The notes below the pieces were generated by a model, which worked only from the letters and a program-made list of their open reading frames with translations, had not been told where the DNA came from and did not search any database. Made by a program: the position numbers and the translations under genes. DNA of 64,000 nucleotides, taken from Serinus canaria (taxonomy: Eukaryota > Chordata > Aves > Passeriformes > Fringillidae). The stretch covers positions 21,427,649-21,491,648 of the forward strand of contig NC_066315.1 of the NCBI RefSeq assembly GCF_022539315.1, read 5' to 3'. Below are positions 17,843 to 60,246 of the stretch, in pieces; within the stretch, counting starts at the first letter, position 1, and each line of letters opens with the position of its first letter.

Positions 17843-20800
17843 TACTCACACATGATTTATAATATATATAATATGCTATAGCATGCCATGATAGATAGAT
17901 ACATACATACACTATATTTTCATCATATCTGCTATTTTCATTTCCATGCTGTAAAACAATTGGAATTGGAGCTTCAGGTGAACAAATAGGCAGCTGTCAA
18001 GTACAATTTTCAGAAGAGAGTAGTATTTTTTATTACATTTACTCATGTAATTCCAACTGTTAAATTGAGACCAGGTACTGTTTTCTATTTGTCAGTAATA
18101 ACAGAAGAGTTGTCTAGTTCTTTTTAGCTGTAATCTTCTGGTATCCACAGGTAATTACTTTGCAAACTGTGGCACCTGGTCTAATACCACTTAACCAAAG
18201 TATTTCTTGTTTTATTGATGTGCTTTTCTTCTAGAAATGATCAGTGCCAGTTAGTTTGTTTGATCATTCAATAGCTATTCTGCCTTAGAAACTTACAGGC
18301 ACGGGGAAGGAAAATGTGATGACAGCAGGTAGGTACAAATGAAATACTTGTTTACGGGTTATTTTTGTAATTCTGTAGAGAAGGACTTTGTGTTCACATG
18401 ACAAGACAGACTCCTCAATAAACCAAACAGAGGAATGCTCCTCACAATTTTATATTATAAAGGGATGAAATGGTGCTCAAAATAATGCTGTGAGATGAGA
18501 AATCCCACTTTCAAAGGAACTGCTGGTCCTGCTGCAAGAGAGGTTGGGCATCAAAACTGAAAGAAGATATTTAAAGTGGGTCCTGTTACAAACACTGTTT
18601 TTTAAAGGGTTTTGTTGATTTAGTGGTTGTAGGAAGTTTAAAAAGCTTGGAGATGAGAGAAGCTATGGGCCTTGGCTTCTGTCTCCTGTCTCTTCAAGGA
18701 ATGCTCCTTCTAGAAACCCAGCTCCCTGATTCTGCTTTCAGTTTTGTGCCATGCTGTGAGGCCATACATCAATGAGACATACCATGTGGCACCCTAAGAT
18801 TAGACTTTTCAATGAAGCTACTTTTAGGTGGTGGTGAAGGCAAGCTTTCTTTGTATCTATGCTCTTTGCTCTAACTTGTATTTAACACCTTGCAATCCTG
18901 CATTAAATAATAAAATAAAAATGAGAGAAGCCAAACATGATAGCCACTTCTCCCCCAGTGAGAAGTGTATTTGTCTTAACAGCTGGATTGAGCTTTCATT
19001 CCTTGAAATCCTTGAAAGTATACTTAGATAAGTGTGTGTGTGCACACACACGTGCATGGATATACATTCACATGTACGTATAAGTGCACTTGATAAAAAA
19101 GCTGCCTTAAATACTAGTGTCAGCATTTCAACATCAAGCAATGGCCAAGTGAAGGTTGCTCACCCAGACTGACTGGAAGAACCAGCCTAAGAGCCCATAA
19201 AGGCTTGGATTAATTAACTTAATTGTCCTTCTGGTCTGACATTGCAGGGTCAAAACCATGCTTGATGTTGAGTTTCTGCTGTACCTCCAACTTCCAAGAG
19301 ATTTATTCACACTTGCCTTCTAGCCTAGACCTGAGGTATTAATTTTGTAATTAAAGCTTGTCTAGTATCTATATTTTAACTCACTCTGCAGTTGTTGCAC
19401 ACTTGACAGTCTTTTCTTTTGCACAAAGTTGTAAAATTCTGAAGGGTAAAATCTTACTGTAAATTCTAAAATAACTCTGCACAGAAAGTGAAGAATTATA
19501 ATAGAGTCTGATTTTCCATGGTCTTCACAGGGAAGACACTATGTCTATGAGACACTTCTTAACTCAGTGTAATTCTCCATGCCATAGGTGTGCATCCTGA
19601 ACCATGCTGTTAATCTGTTTCTAACCACCCAGAAAGCACATCTGTCACAGGAAGGAGTTCTTTTTTGTTTGTGGGTAAAGAACTATCTGAAACAGACAAA
19701 AAGGAAACTCTAAAAACATACATTTTGGAAAAACTATTGAAATGGTCAATAGATAAAGAATAATTAATGTATCTATCACTCCCTACATTCAGAATGAGGG
19801 AAATAAAGCATCTTGGCTGTACCTGCAGCCTCCCTGCAAAGAGAAGGAAGCAGCAGGCACATTGATAGGGAGAAGTGTAAAAGGCTAGTGGGAGAACTGA
19901 TTGCAGAGCTGATGGGAGTAAATTGGATTGATTTAGAGATTGGCTGGGCAGAAGTAATTGCTGAGTGTCAGTCAGAGCTCCTGCAGTACCTGTGTCAACA
20001 CTGTCTTTATCAAAAAATCTGTCACCACTGATTCTCATTCACGTACACAGTTTGAGAAGGGCCTCAGAATAAAAATAGGCATAAAAGGGCAAAATATTTA
20101 TATATTTGTAATAATTATTTATCAGCTCTTATTATTAGGTTTTTTGTTTTTTTTTTTACTTTTTGGAGCTAGAGACCCTAGGATCTGAGGAACTGAGTAG
20201 TGCTGGAACCAGTTTGAACCTGTGTTTGATTTAAGTCTTATATCCTGCTTCCAACAGTCATCAAAACCAGATGGTTTGGAGAACTGAAATCTCTACTAAT
20301 AATAATAAGAGTCTTTCTATCCTTATCACTCATACCTTTAAGCACAAAGGTGTGTATTTATCATGCACATTTTTTTAATGCTCTGATTTGTTTTCACTAT
20401 GCATGTGAATGCCTAACCCTCTTCAGTGCTGTACAGCCCACAGCCCTTGCCAATGCAGACACCAGCATGGAGAAGTAGATGGTTCTCTGCAAAGGTGAGC
20501 TGTAAAATAGAAGAGATAAGGTATGAGCTGCATTTGAAAATGGAATTTTTAAAAGTTAAAGGAGAGTGCAGCAGAAAGAATGGGATACTTTGAGAATGCT
20601 TGTCCCCACTTTGACCACTGCAGCCAACACAGGCCGTCAGCAAGAAGGCTGTGAGAACAGGCAAGTCTGCAGCTCCCCAAGCAGGGTAAGCAGGGGGGGC
20701 TGAAAAGAGGTAGAGTGAGTGACACAAACCATAAAGATCAGAGGTGGGATCTCACATGGATACAGGTGTGCAACATGTGGGATCACAAGCTCATTTCCTT

Positions 20801-21643
20801 CTCTAACCATTTCTACTTCTGCTGTTGTTAACTGTAACAATGATGCAGAGTGTTTTGGTACATTTTTTTCTGTTTATTTTCAATCTTATTCTTTTACACT
20901 TGCCTCTCATTCAGAATTGAGGAAGATAGTATTTAAGTTTTCACCATAAAGTGCAGCCAATTAGAAAAAAAGCAATGTGAGGTAGTAGTAGTAGACACTT
21001 GAATGAACCAAGGTCTAAATATATTTGTTTGCTCAATAACTTTTTTTAATGTTAATTAGAAAAATAGGAGAAACACTAAGATACTAGCTAATTTTCAAAT
21101 TGGAACCATTTTGCTTCCAATTTACAAGATTAAAAATGTTTACATCAAGTTGTAACTTGCAATCCAAATCCATTTAAAATTATAAATGCCATAAATATTT
21201 CAATGTGGTGTGTAAAGGTAAGAGCAGTGCATGAAAAATTTAGATACTTTTCTTCTGCAGTGTTTAATAATCAAAGCACATAGACTAATCATGATGCCAA
21301 TAGCCTAAATGCTGGATTATATATCACCAGCTCACTTGGATGTAATTAATGGGTTGCTAGGCAGGTAAACAAGTCTGGGTTATGCCTGGCTGCTTAAGGG
21401 AAACAATATCTGTGCCTGGCTGGTTTTATTCAGTCACAGAAGAGCAGGAAGCATGGTAAAACCCTGCCCACGTACTGCACAGTCTCACCTGATGGTTCAT
21501 CCAGTCCCTGTACTGGGAATTTAGGCTTCCCTATCCCCAGTATTTCCTACTGCCAAGCAGAGATGGCTCCTCCCTCAGAAGCCTGGGGTTCTTGTGAACT
21601 CATGGCCACCAAGATGCCCAAAGCATTTGAGTGTTTTTAGGGT
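16261..21643. other. Intergenic region FAM171A1-NMT2, proximal part
   Basis: AT-rich DNA with no supported gene. The open frames are short and unconserved in appearance. The main feature is the TG/TA/CA microsatellite at 17765-17853, with small TAGA/TACA-type repeats just after it at about 17890-17912 and a TG/CA patch near 19030-19055. Confidence 0.6.
17765..17853. repeat. (TG)n(TA)n(CA)n compound microsatellite, palindromic
   Basis: TG units (17765-17790) run into about 40 bp of TA units (17791-17830) and then CA units (17831-17853). Because CA is the reverse complement of TG and TA is self-complementary, the whole tract is a near-perfect inverted repeat able to fold into one long hairpin or cruciform. 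A few interruptions are visible (a TTTG near 17770, TCTA near 17795, CATACT near 17841). Confidence 0.95.
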
Positions 21644-22104
21644 TTCATTTTGAGTCCCAGAGTTTCCTCTAGGAGCCAGCTAGGAAAAAGTTAAACATAG
21701 CTATGGCAAAGTCCATTTGTGCATCGGGACCTATGCTCACACATGCATCTGAGGTGGCTCAAAAGCATCTCTGAATTGTAGACACAGGTTAATTTTGTGC
21801 GGCCATGACAGACCCACGACTGCCTCTCTTATGGAGAACTGGGGAGAGACAGAACCTGGAAGGTAGAATGGGGAAAAGAGCCAGAAAGCTGAGATTGATG
21901 GTGGTGTGGTGGGTCCCCTAGACACTGCTCTGTTCTTTGGTGGTTGATATTAGTGGGAGCAGCAAGGCAGAGCTAGATCTGAAGTAATTTCTTTGCTTTT
22001 CTCTCTTAGTTTCTTCTACTTTGTTGCCATAGCTGGGTATTTTGTCTACATCTAGCAGCACACCAAGAGTCACTACTAAAGCTCTAAGGAGACCCATGAA
22101 AATA
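21644..22104 (+). repeat. 461-bp direct repeat, copy 1
   Basis: This segment is nearly identical, about 13-14 differences by eye (~97%), to 24205-24665. Homology starts at TTCATTTTGAGTCCCAG and ends at ATGAAAATA. There is one single-base deletion and one insertion between the copies, so the lengths are equal. I see no target-site duplication or clear terminal repeat at the edges and do not recognise a known repeat family. Most differences cluster in the last 120 bp. It could be a segmental duplication or two copies of an unlabelled dispersed repeat. Confidence 0.95.
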
Positions 22105-24204
22105 CCCAACTGATGCATACTTCATGACATGCTGGAAATATTTTAATTTATTTCATTATATGCCATTAAGTAAATTAAGTAAAGTTTATCTCCTTCAAAG
22201 GAAGTCTATTTTCCTTTGTTAATAATTTTTCAGCTCTTGTGCAAAATGACTGTGCTTTCTTCTTTTCCTTCATAAAATAAAAGGCTTTTGCTTTTATCTT
22301 CCCTGTATATCTAGGAAGAGGTCTTTTTTATCAATTACAAACAGTAAGTTTGCACCTTTACAAGTTCTTTACCTGGTTAAGTTTAAACATTTCTGATGGT
22401 TTTTGATGGTCTGCTTAGACTGATGTGAGTCTGTGGGATGTGTCTGCAGTACTGGCGTGCAGCATTTTGGGGGGTTCCTGGATATACCCACATGCAACAG
22501 CAGAGATGTTGGAAGTAGAGAAGCCCACAGGGAACCTTTTTGGGCACTGCAGGTGCCATGTTTGCTGCTTGCTGTCCTAATGTTTCATACTCCAATAACC
22601 AATGTGGCTGAGCATCTGGGGTCATGAAATTCAAAGATACATTTTTTCACCTTGCTGCTCTATTTTCAGAAGACAACTACACATGTGATAGCCAGCATCT
22701 ATCAAGTAGTGTAACTGCTGAGCAGTGTCTGCAGAGTGAATTTAAATGCTCTGGGAATATGTCTTGTAATTTCAGAAATGCAAAGATACCTCAGAAATCC
22801 ACAGTGCAGGACAGGTGCTTAACTCTAACTTTTGGTGAACTTCTCTACTTGTGGTATAAACCAAAAATGACATTTTCATGAAATGCAAAGCACAATCCAG
22901 TGCTGTGCTTTGACCTTGCAATGGTCAAACCTGGATAATTATCTCAGGATATCAACTGCACTATGCTTAAGGTTATTCTTCACTTCACACATGCTATAAA
23001 GTACAGAATAGCAGCCATTCTGCAGCTGTAGTCCTCCTTCCAGGGAGAATGCCTAGCAGGGCAGCTTGCTGGGAGAAATTCATATTGCCTCTTTAACTGA
23101 AAATATGAAATGCAAGAAGAGTCAGGATCCAGGACTCCTGTACTCCATTTGTCTCATTGGAATGAGGAAAATTGTGGTAAAGGAAAGAAGACAGTGAAAT
23201 CTACAGCTTCTCCAACACAGTGATTCAATGCAGCTGTTTAGTCATTGACCTACTGTTCTTCACTTCCTCTTACACATTATTATGAGGGAGAAAAAATAAT
23301 TCCTAATCACTGGATTAACTTCCCTCCAGGCTACAGGACACCTTTACAATTGCTTTTTGTTATTCAAAACTATTGGGTATTGTGCCTTTGTTTTGAGATT
23401 CCTTTTCTCTCCTATGCATTACAACTGAATGAAGGTTTACTCCTAAAGGTCATTTCAAAGTGGAGTAACATGATAGAAACATTTTCCCTCTAAACCACAG
23501 CAATGGGCTTGACACTGGGAGGTCATACTTGGCCAACTGTAAATTAGATTCCATTTCATGCCATTGAATTACAAGTTCTTGTGGCAACTCACAAGCTGTA
23601 AAGGACCAAGTGCAGTGGGACAAAGGGTGGCCCCAGGCCAATGCTCAGTACACAGAGGATCAGAGTTTGACAGCTGGAAGGACATTTTGCTTTCTTATGT
23701 TTGGGCAGCAAGATATTTTACTTGACATGTCACCTGCAATACACGACAGAGCAAAATATGATGCCACCTCAAATCAAAAATGGTAAAAAGTAATCCAGAT
23801 CAAACCTTAAATAGGGCAGAAGCATTAGCTTTCTCACATTAAATTGCTTTCACGGGTGCAAAGATAAGGAGAAATTACAACTGATGCACCCTATTCTTAC
23901 CTTTTAATGTGATGTTTGGCAGCACTGCCAAACCAAGCATTCAGAAATTCTGGATCTCATTCAGAAAGCTTGATATGACCCTGGAAATCATGACAGTTCA
24001 AATACTTAACACAAGCTGCTGTTTGTTTGTTTTCCTGGGTATAAATCATTACTGTTCAGTTCCAGGTTTTCTAGCATGGAGCTTGTAGAAATACAAAAGG
24101 CTTTGGGAAAAGAGCAAGTGCTGTGAGTGCCCACCAGCCACAGTGCTGGGATTACCCTGGTGGCCTCAGCAGCCTTCACCAGCAGCAAATTTTGTTCATA
24201 GAGC
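22105..24204. other. Spacer between the two 461-bp repeats
   Basis: 2.1 kb of unremarkable AT-rich sequence. No conserved exon, RNA gene or recognised mobile element was seen. Confidence 0.6.
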
Positions 24205-24665
24205 TTCATTTTGAGTCCCAGAGTTTCCTCTAGGAGCCAGCTAGGAAAAAGTTAAACATAGCAACGGCAAAGTCCATTTGTGCATCGGGACCTATGCTCA
24301 CACATGCATCTGAGGTGGCTCAAAAGCATCTCTGAATTGTAGACACAGGTTAATTTTGTGTGGCCATGACAGACCCACGACTGCCTCTCTTATGGAGAAC
24401 TGGGGAGAGACAGAACCTGGAAGGTAGAATGGGGAAGGAGCCAGAAAGCTGAGATTGATGGTGGTGTGGTGGGTCCCCTAGACACTGCTCTGTTCTTTGG
24501 TGGTTGATATTAGTGGGAGCAGCAAGGCAGAGCTAGATCTGAAGTAATTTCTTTGCTTTTCTCTCTTAAGTTTCTTCCAATTTGTTGCCATAGATGTGTA
24601 TTTTGTCTACATCCAGCAGCATACCAAGAGTCACTACTAAAGCTCTAAGGAGACCTATGAAAATA
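24205..24665 (+). repeat. 461-bp direct repeat, copy 2, abutting the NMT2 CpG island
   Basis: Direct-orientation partner of 21644-22104, offset by 2561 bp. Its right edge is the exact point where composition switches from AT-rich to the GC/CpG-rich NMT2 promoter, about 540 bp before the NMT2 start codon. The abrupt edge suggests either that the duplication breakpoint lies here, or that the ancestral segment was this one and its copy was placed upstream. Confidence 0.95.
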
Positions 24666-25001
24666 ACCTGGGCGTCCGAGTGTTTATGGTGTGAGAAGGA
24701 AACGGGAAGCCGGCAGAACGCGCCTCGGTGCTGCCGAGGCCCGGCGGCTGCAGGCCCAGCCCAAGGGGCTCCGCGGGACGGACACGCCGGGGCTGCGCTC
24801 GGGACTCCCGCGGCTGTGGGGGTGTGGGGGCAGCGCCCACGGACGGGATCCCAGGCAGCAGAGGGCCGGGGAAGTAGCGTAGATGTCGGCATGAGGGGGC
24901 CAGTGCGGGGCCGAGCACAGGAGCGCACAGCCCGAGTGTACCGGGCTGCACCGGGCTGGGCTAGGCTGGGGTGGGCAGGGCAGGGCCGGGCGGGACAGGG
25001 C

Positions 25002-25121
25002 ATGGAGCGCACGCCGCACCGCCCCGCCCCGGTCCCCGCGGGTGGCGGGAGCGGCCGGGCAGCCCCGGCGGCCGCCGCCTCCTCGTTCCCCGGCTTTGGC
25101 GCGGGGAAGGACCGCAGCTAG
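25002..25121 (+). other. Possible uORF in the NMT2 5' leader
   Basis: An ATG at 25002-25004 in good context (G at -3, G at +4) opens a 39-codon frame ending in TAG at 25119-25121, about 85 bp before the NMT2 ATG and in another frame. If transcription starts upstream of 25002 it would be an upstream ORF that could lower NMT2 translation. Its peptide is Pro/Ala/Gly-rich, as expected from composition alone, so this is a candidate only. Confidence 0.3.
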
Positions 25122-25206
25122 AGGGAGCTGCTCCGGACCGCGTCTGCCCGTGCGCCCCGGTTCTTTCACAGGCTCCCCCGCCCCTTCCCTCCCTCCTTCC
25201 CCCGTG

Positions 25207-55775
<30,569 letters not shown>

Positions 55776-58700
55776 GAACGCTTATGTTTTTAGAACTCTT
55801 GAGGTCATCGTTTGAGTTAATTTGATCTCCATAACTCTTGAAATGGTCTTGTTCAAGAGGAGTAAAAGCACAACGTCAGTGATACTGAAATTGTCCATTA
55901 AATCTGATCAATGAAGACATCCACATGTGACCAAATTTATGCATTTTCAGATAGATCAGCCGGTTCATGAAACTCTTCTATTGTCCACGAAAATAAAAAA
56001 GCACATTCATTTAAGTTTCAAAGCTTAGCTTGCACCTGGATGAGAAGAAGGTATTTTTTTCCACTCTGTAGAAAAGACTGTTTTGTATAAACTGAACTTC
56101 AGTGGTGGATTAGGGTACAAAAATAATTGCTATTATGTGGATGAACTGCTGCATTTCTATTTATTAAGTGGTGATGTATGTATGTCGGTGTAACAGAATG
56201 AAGGATACAAACTGGAGTATCTTTGCTTATTTACTTAACATGGATATCATCATTTGGGGGAAAATCATGAAGTATGATACCTTTGTAGCTCTATGAAAGT
56301 CCTGGATGTTTTTGTAACTGGAGCAGTATGACAGTGTACTGGTTTAACTAGTGCATATGTTTCTCCATAAGCAACGCTGCCAAATCAATAAAAAATACAG
56401 ATTTGTACTTTGATCTTCACTAGATCAGTGGATTGATTTAACAGTATCGCACTGTTCAGTGCAGGTGTTATCTATGTTGCCAGAATGATAATACATTACT
56501 GTACTTAATTTACAGTTGTGGCACAATACCTTAGTTTTTCCTCAGTAGAATAACATCAGCCTGTGTGTAAAACTAAGAATTTTAGTAGTGCTATCAGGAT
56601 ATTTATAGTTTGAATGTTTTCAACGCTTCTGCGAAATTGCACATATTCCTTTGTCTACTCTGATTTCCTATGAAGTCTGTAATTCTAATGAAAAGTACCT
56701 TGTGTAAATATGTATTCATAAATTGTTCCTGGTAGTGTTTTTATCCTGACTTTGGAACAAGAAGTTTTGCTATATATGTGGCTGGTAAGCAGAAGAGAAA
56801 TGCTCTGCCCTCAGTCCTTGGAAGTCTCTGTACTGCACTTCCTGAAATGTAGAAGGGCTGATCTTTGTTGTTGGGTGGAGCTGTTTTAATTCCCTCATGA
56901 ATGCTCCGCAATGGGAGTGGCTTCTGAAGCACTTTATATGCATTCCAGCATAGCGTCATAGCTAGAGATGATAGCAGTTCTTTCAGCTCATGGATGCTGC
57001 AGAAGCATGAGCACTGAGGAAATCTGTGTTAAGAAACTGTTCTAGCTGAAAGTGCCAAATTGTGGTAGTGAAGCCTCTGTGCTGTGAGCATCTTTTGAAT
57101 GTGACTTGAATATCTCATGAAATACAAATGTCTAACTTTCCTTTTAAACATGCCTGTAATTCTGACAGCAGATTCTGCTGAAAGTTTAATTCTGTACATG
57201 AAGATAAATTTGTCTGTTCTTCATAACTGTTAGCCGTACCCACTACCTTGTAGCAGTGGGGTTTTTCTTTCTTCCCTCTCCTTTTCGACTGTGTGAATGG
57301 TTTGTGGTTTGGTTTCTTTTTCTTGTTGAATTGTGGTGAGAGAATTCTGCCCTAGAAACAGTGATAAACACTTTCCCTTACTGCATTATAGCTGATTAAA
57401 GCATTCGACCTCCTTCAAACAAAGGAAGGGACTGAACGTGGTTTGTTTGACCCCTGGCTGTGCAGGACCTCATGAATTTGAAAGGAGTTCACAGGAAATC
57501 TCACAGTGCAGTTGGGCTTTGCATCTCTGGCCACTCTTGATACCTCCCTCCTAGTAGCAGTCAAAACGGGTGGCGCAGAGACAGCTTGGACTCTGTGTGA
57601 GGCCTGAGCAGAATTAAGTGCCTGAAAATGTAATTGTTGGTAGTGATACCTGAAGTAACAAGAAGGATTTAATCTTGACCCCATCAAAGACTTAAGTTTT
57701 TATCTCCTAGAAGACAAGATGGTGCCTCCTTGGCAGGCATTTTCATGGAGCGCTCTGGGATGAGGTTCCCCAAGGAGCTCAGTGTGTTCTGCTTCAGCTC
57801 TTGAAGGCAGAGCCTCAGCAGTCCTCACTCAGGGCTGCCTGAGGTGAGGTGGGACAGCAGGGCATAGCTCTGTCCTCATAGCAAAGATACTTCCTTGCTG
57901 GGACAGCCCAGGTGAAGGATATGTTCATGTTCTCTGCCTTTCTTCTCCTCAAAAAACTGTGAGTGGAAGAAATGTTAGGCAGATAATTTCTCCTGTGAAA
58001 TCAGAAGGCAGATCCTCCCAAGTACTGTCCTTTGTAAAACTGAGGCCATGATAGGACCAAGTATGTCCACGTAGAAGACAGACTTGAATGTGGGTTTCCT
58101 GCAGCCTGGCTTCTGCCTAAATCTTCAGGTTAGGGCACATGAAGGAAGGAGCATGGCCAGTCTTGTGCTCTCTTCTAGTAAAATAGTGCCATTTGCTTCT
58201 GAATCCAGGGCATAAACTTCTGTCTTGTCTGGCCCCCTCTGCATGCTCACTAGGGGGCTGGAGGGCAGAGACATGCTCCTGTAGAAGCTTTGCAGGACTG
58301 TAGCTGAGAGAGAAATTTATCAGCCAGAGCATGAGGGAAGCAGGCATCTAAGCCTGAGTGTTGGGGCAGCTCTTGAAGAGTTCTCTTCATGGACTTGTGT
58401 GTGTTAAGCATGGCCTCTTCTGTCCCTGCTGAGTGCTCTTCACTTGTAGTGTTTTGCCTAAGTATCACAGCATCAAGAGGACTTCAGTCTTGAAGGTGTC
58501 CCAGCTTGCACCCACATAAATAAGACTCCAGAGGTGAAAATTGTGGCAACTCACTTTGACTTCCTAAGCAGGTACTAAACAAAAGGTGAATATCTGTGTG
58601 ATCTGTGTGAGGCCACTGTCAGGAGCTCAATAGGAGAGACCCTTGTTTCCAAAACTGAGCCTGTGTGCATTAGTCCTGCTATGAAGGTAAGACTCATCAG

Positions 58701-59880
58701 AACCTAATAGGTGTTTGCAAAGGCTTGGCAAATGTAAAGCTTGCTCTACCACCTTTTGCACCTGGCTTTTTAAACATCTGTTATTTCTTTCCCAAAGTAA
58801 CTTCCTATCTACAGAGGGAAGCCAAATCCCTGAAGACAAAGACAGACCTGGGCAGGCAGTGAAGTGCTTGAAAGATGATTGCTGTGCTTATGTTCTTTAC
58901 CAAAGCTAATCCTTATGCTCTGTCTAGACTTTTATGCTATGGTTAGCCAGCCTGGGAATGAAACACACTAGTGCTAGCATGCCTTCCAAGTTTTATGCAC
59001 TCAGAAATCCAGAAAAAAGGACTTGTACAAACGATTGTGAAGCAAGTCAAAGAAATCTCACCTCTTCTTGAACCCTCAGACACGGACAAAAATTGTAGCA
59101 TTTAAATGCTGTGTTTAAACTTCAAGGAGCATCATGACTACACAATCACTGCTCATTGCTATTGCCTGCCTTCATAGCTGGTATCATGAACTAAAGTAAT
59201 CTCTAAATAAATTCAAAATACAGATGAGCTATTGGATGGCAGTGGAAGTCTGGATTAACAAATCTCTGAAAAATAATGTAAATTTTACCTTTTAAGGAAC
59301 AACAAAAGTTACTCAGTTAAGGTATTTTATGCTTTCTTCTACAAGTAGGCTGCTGATTGCCTGAATTGCAGTGCTATTTCCATTCCTTCCTACCACCCAA
59401 CTCCCTCATTAGGAAACTGTTCATTTTCTCCCTGTAAAATTAAAGGAAACTCAGAAATTACATTTTCAGTCTTGTAGCAGTTACAGTTCTCATCTACTTT
59501 ATATGAAACAGTATATGGCTTATGTCAGTTTCCTGGGAAATAATGTTAGATTTCATTTAGAGATCTAATGGAGTTTAGGTTTACATTTCCTCACAGGATA
59601 TGTGTTAATAGTTTGCATATGGAAGTATTTTTTTTAATACTGCAGCAGTAGTAATTTGGATTTGTATTTGGAAATAGCTTTTCCTTCAGCATACCATGCA
59701 CCAGGTATCAGGTGGAACCCAAGTCTGCATACATTTGTGACCAAAACCAAGTTGTTCAGCATAACAAACTATAATAAGAGTTCAAAAGGGAAGTCTGCCT
59801 GTGCTATTTACTTGAACCCAGCTTTGAAAGACTTATACTGGCATGGACCTTTGTTTAAATAAACTTTCACTTTTGGTATT
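55776..59880 (+). other. NMT2: NMT2 3'UTR with alternative poly(A) signals
   Basis: AATAAA at 56387-56392 gives a 3'UTR of about 0.6 kb. Further + strand AATAAA signals lie near 59205 and at 59858-59863. Use of the last would give a 4 kb UTR ending just before RPP38. Sequence between 56.4 and 59.8 kb has no coding exon I can support. Confidence 0.55.
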
Positions 59881-60084
59881 TATTTGTTTGAGTAATTATA
59901 CTTAAATCTCTTTTGCTTAAAGCATGTTCATCTGTGTAAAAAGACAAAGTTCATTTAATGCTTTGTATTCATTCCAAAGAAGTATAAATTATGTCTTAAA
60001 ATTACTTTGGCATGTTCATTACCGGCTTTAACTCTGATCTCCAGCTGCAAATGAAAATATTTACCCCCAGTAAAGACTAACACT

Positions 60085-60246
60085 CAAGTCTGAGCAGTAT
60101 TTTTTATTAAAGCAGAAAGTACCTCAGCCAAATGCAACATGAAGTTCACCTTGTATTCAAGACCTTTACACTGTAAAGCCTAAAAGAACTGTTAGAACTG
60201 TACTCCATCCTGCATTTAAAAATCTGTTTAATAGAAAGAACCAAAC
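60085..60246 (-). other. RPP38: RPP38 3'UTR with poly(A) signal
   Basis: Short 3'UTR on the - strand. The AATAAA signal is the complement of TTTATT at 60103-60108, about 140 bp after the stop codon. The distance to the distal NMT2 poly(A) signal is about 240 bp. Confidence 0.65.

Noticed and set aside
21918..22118. Open frame on the - strand in copy 1 of the 461-bp repeat, partly shared with copy 2
   Set aside because: The shared peptide is short, not recognised, and the frame context differs between copies, so a coding role is unsupported.
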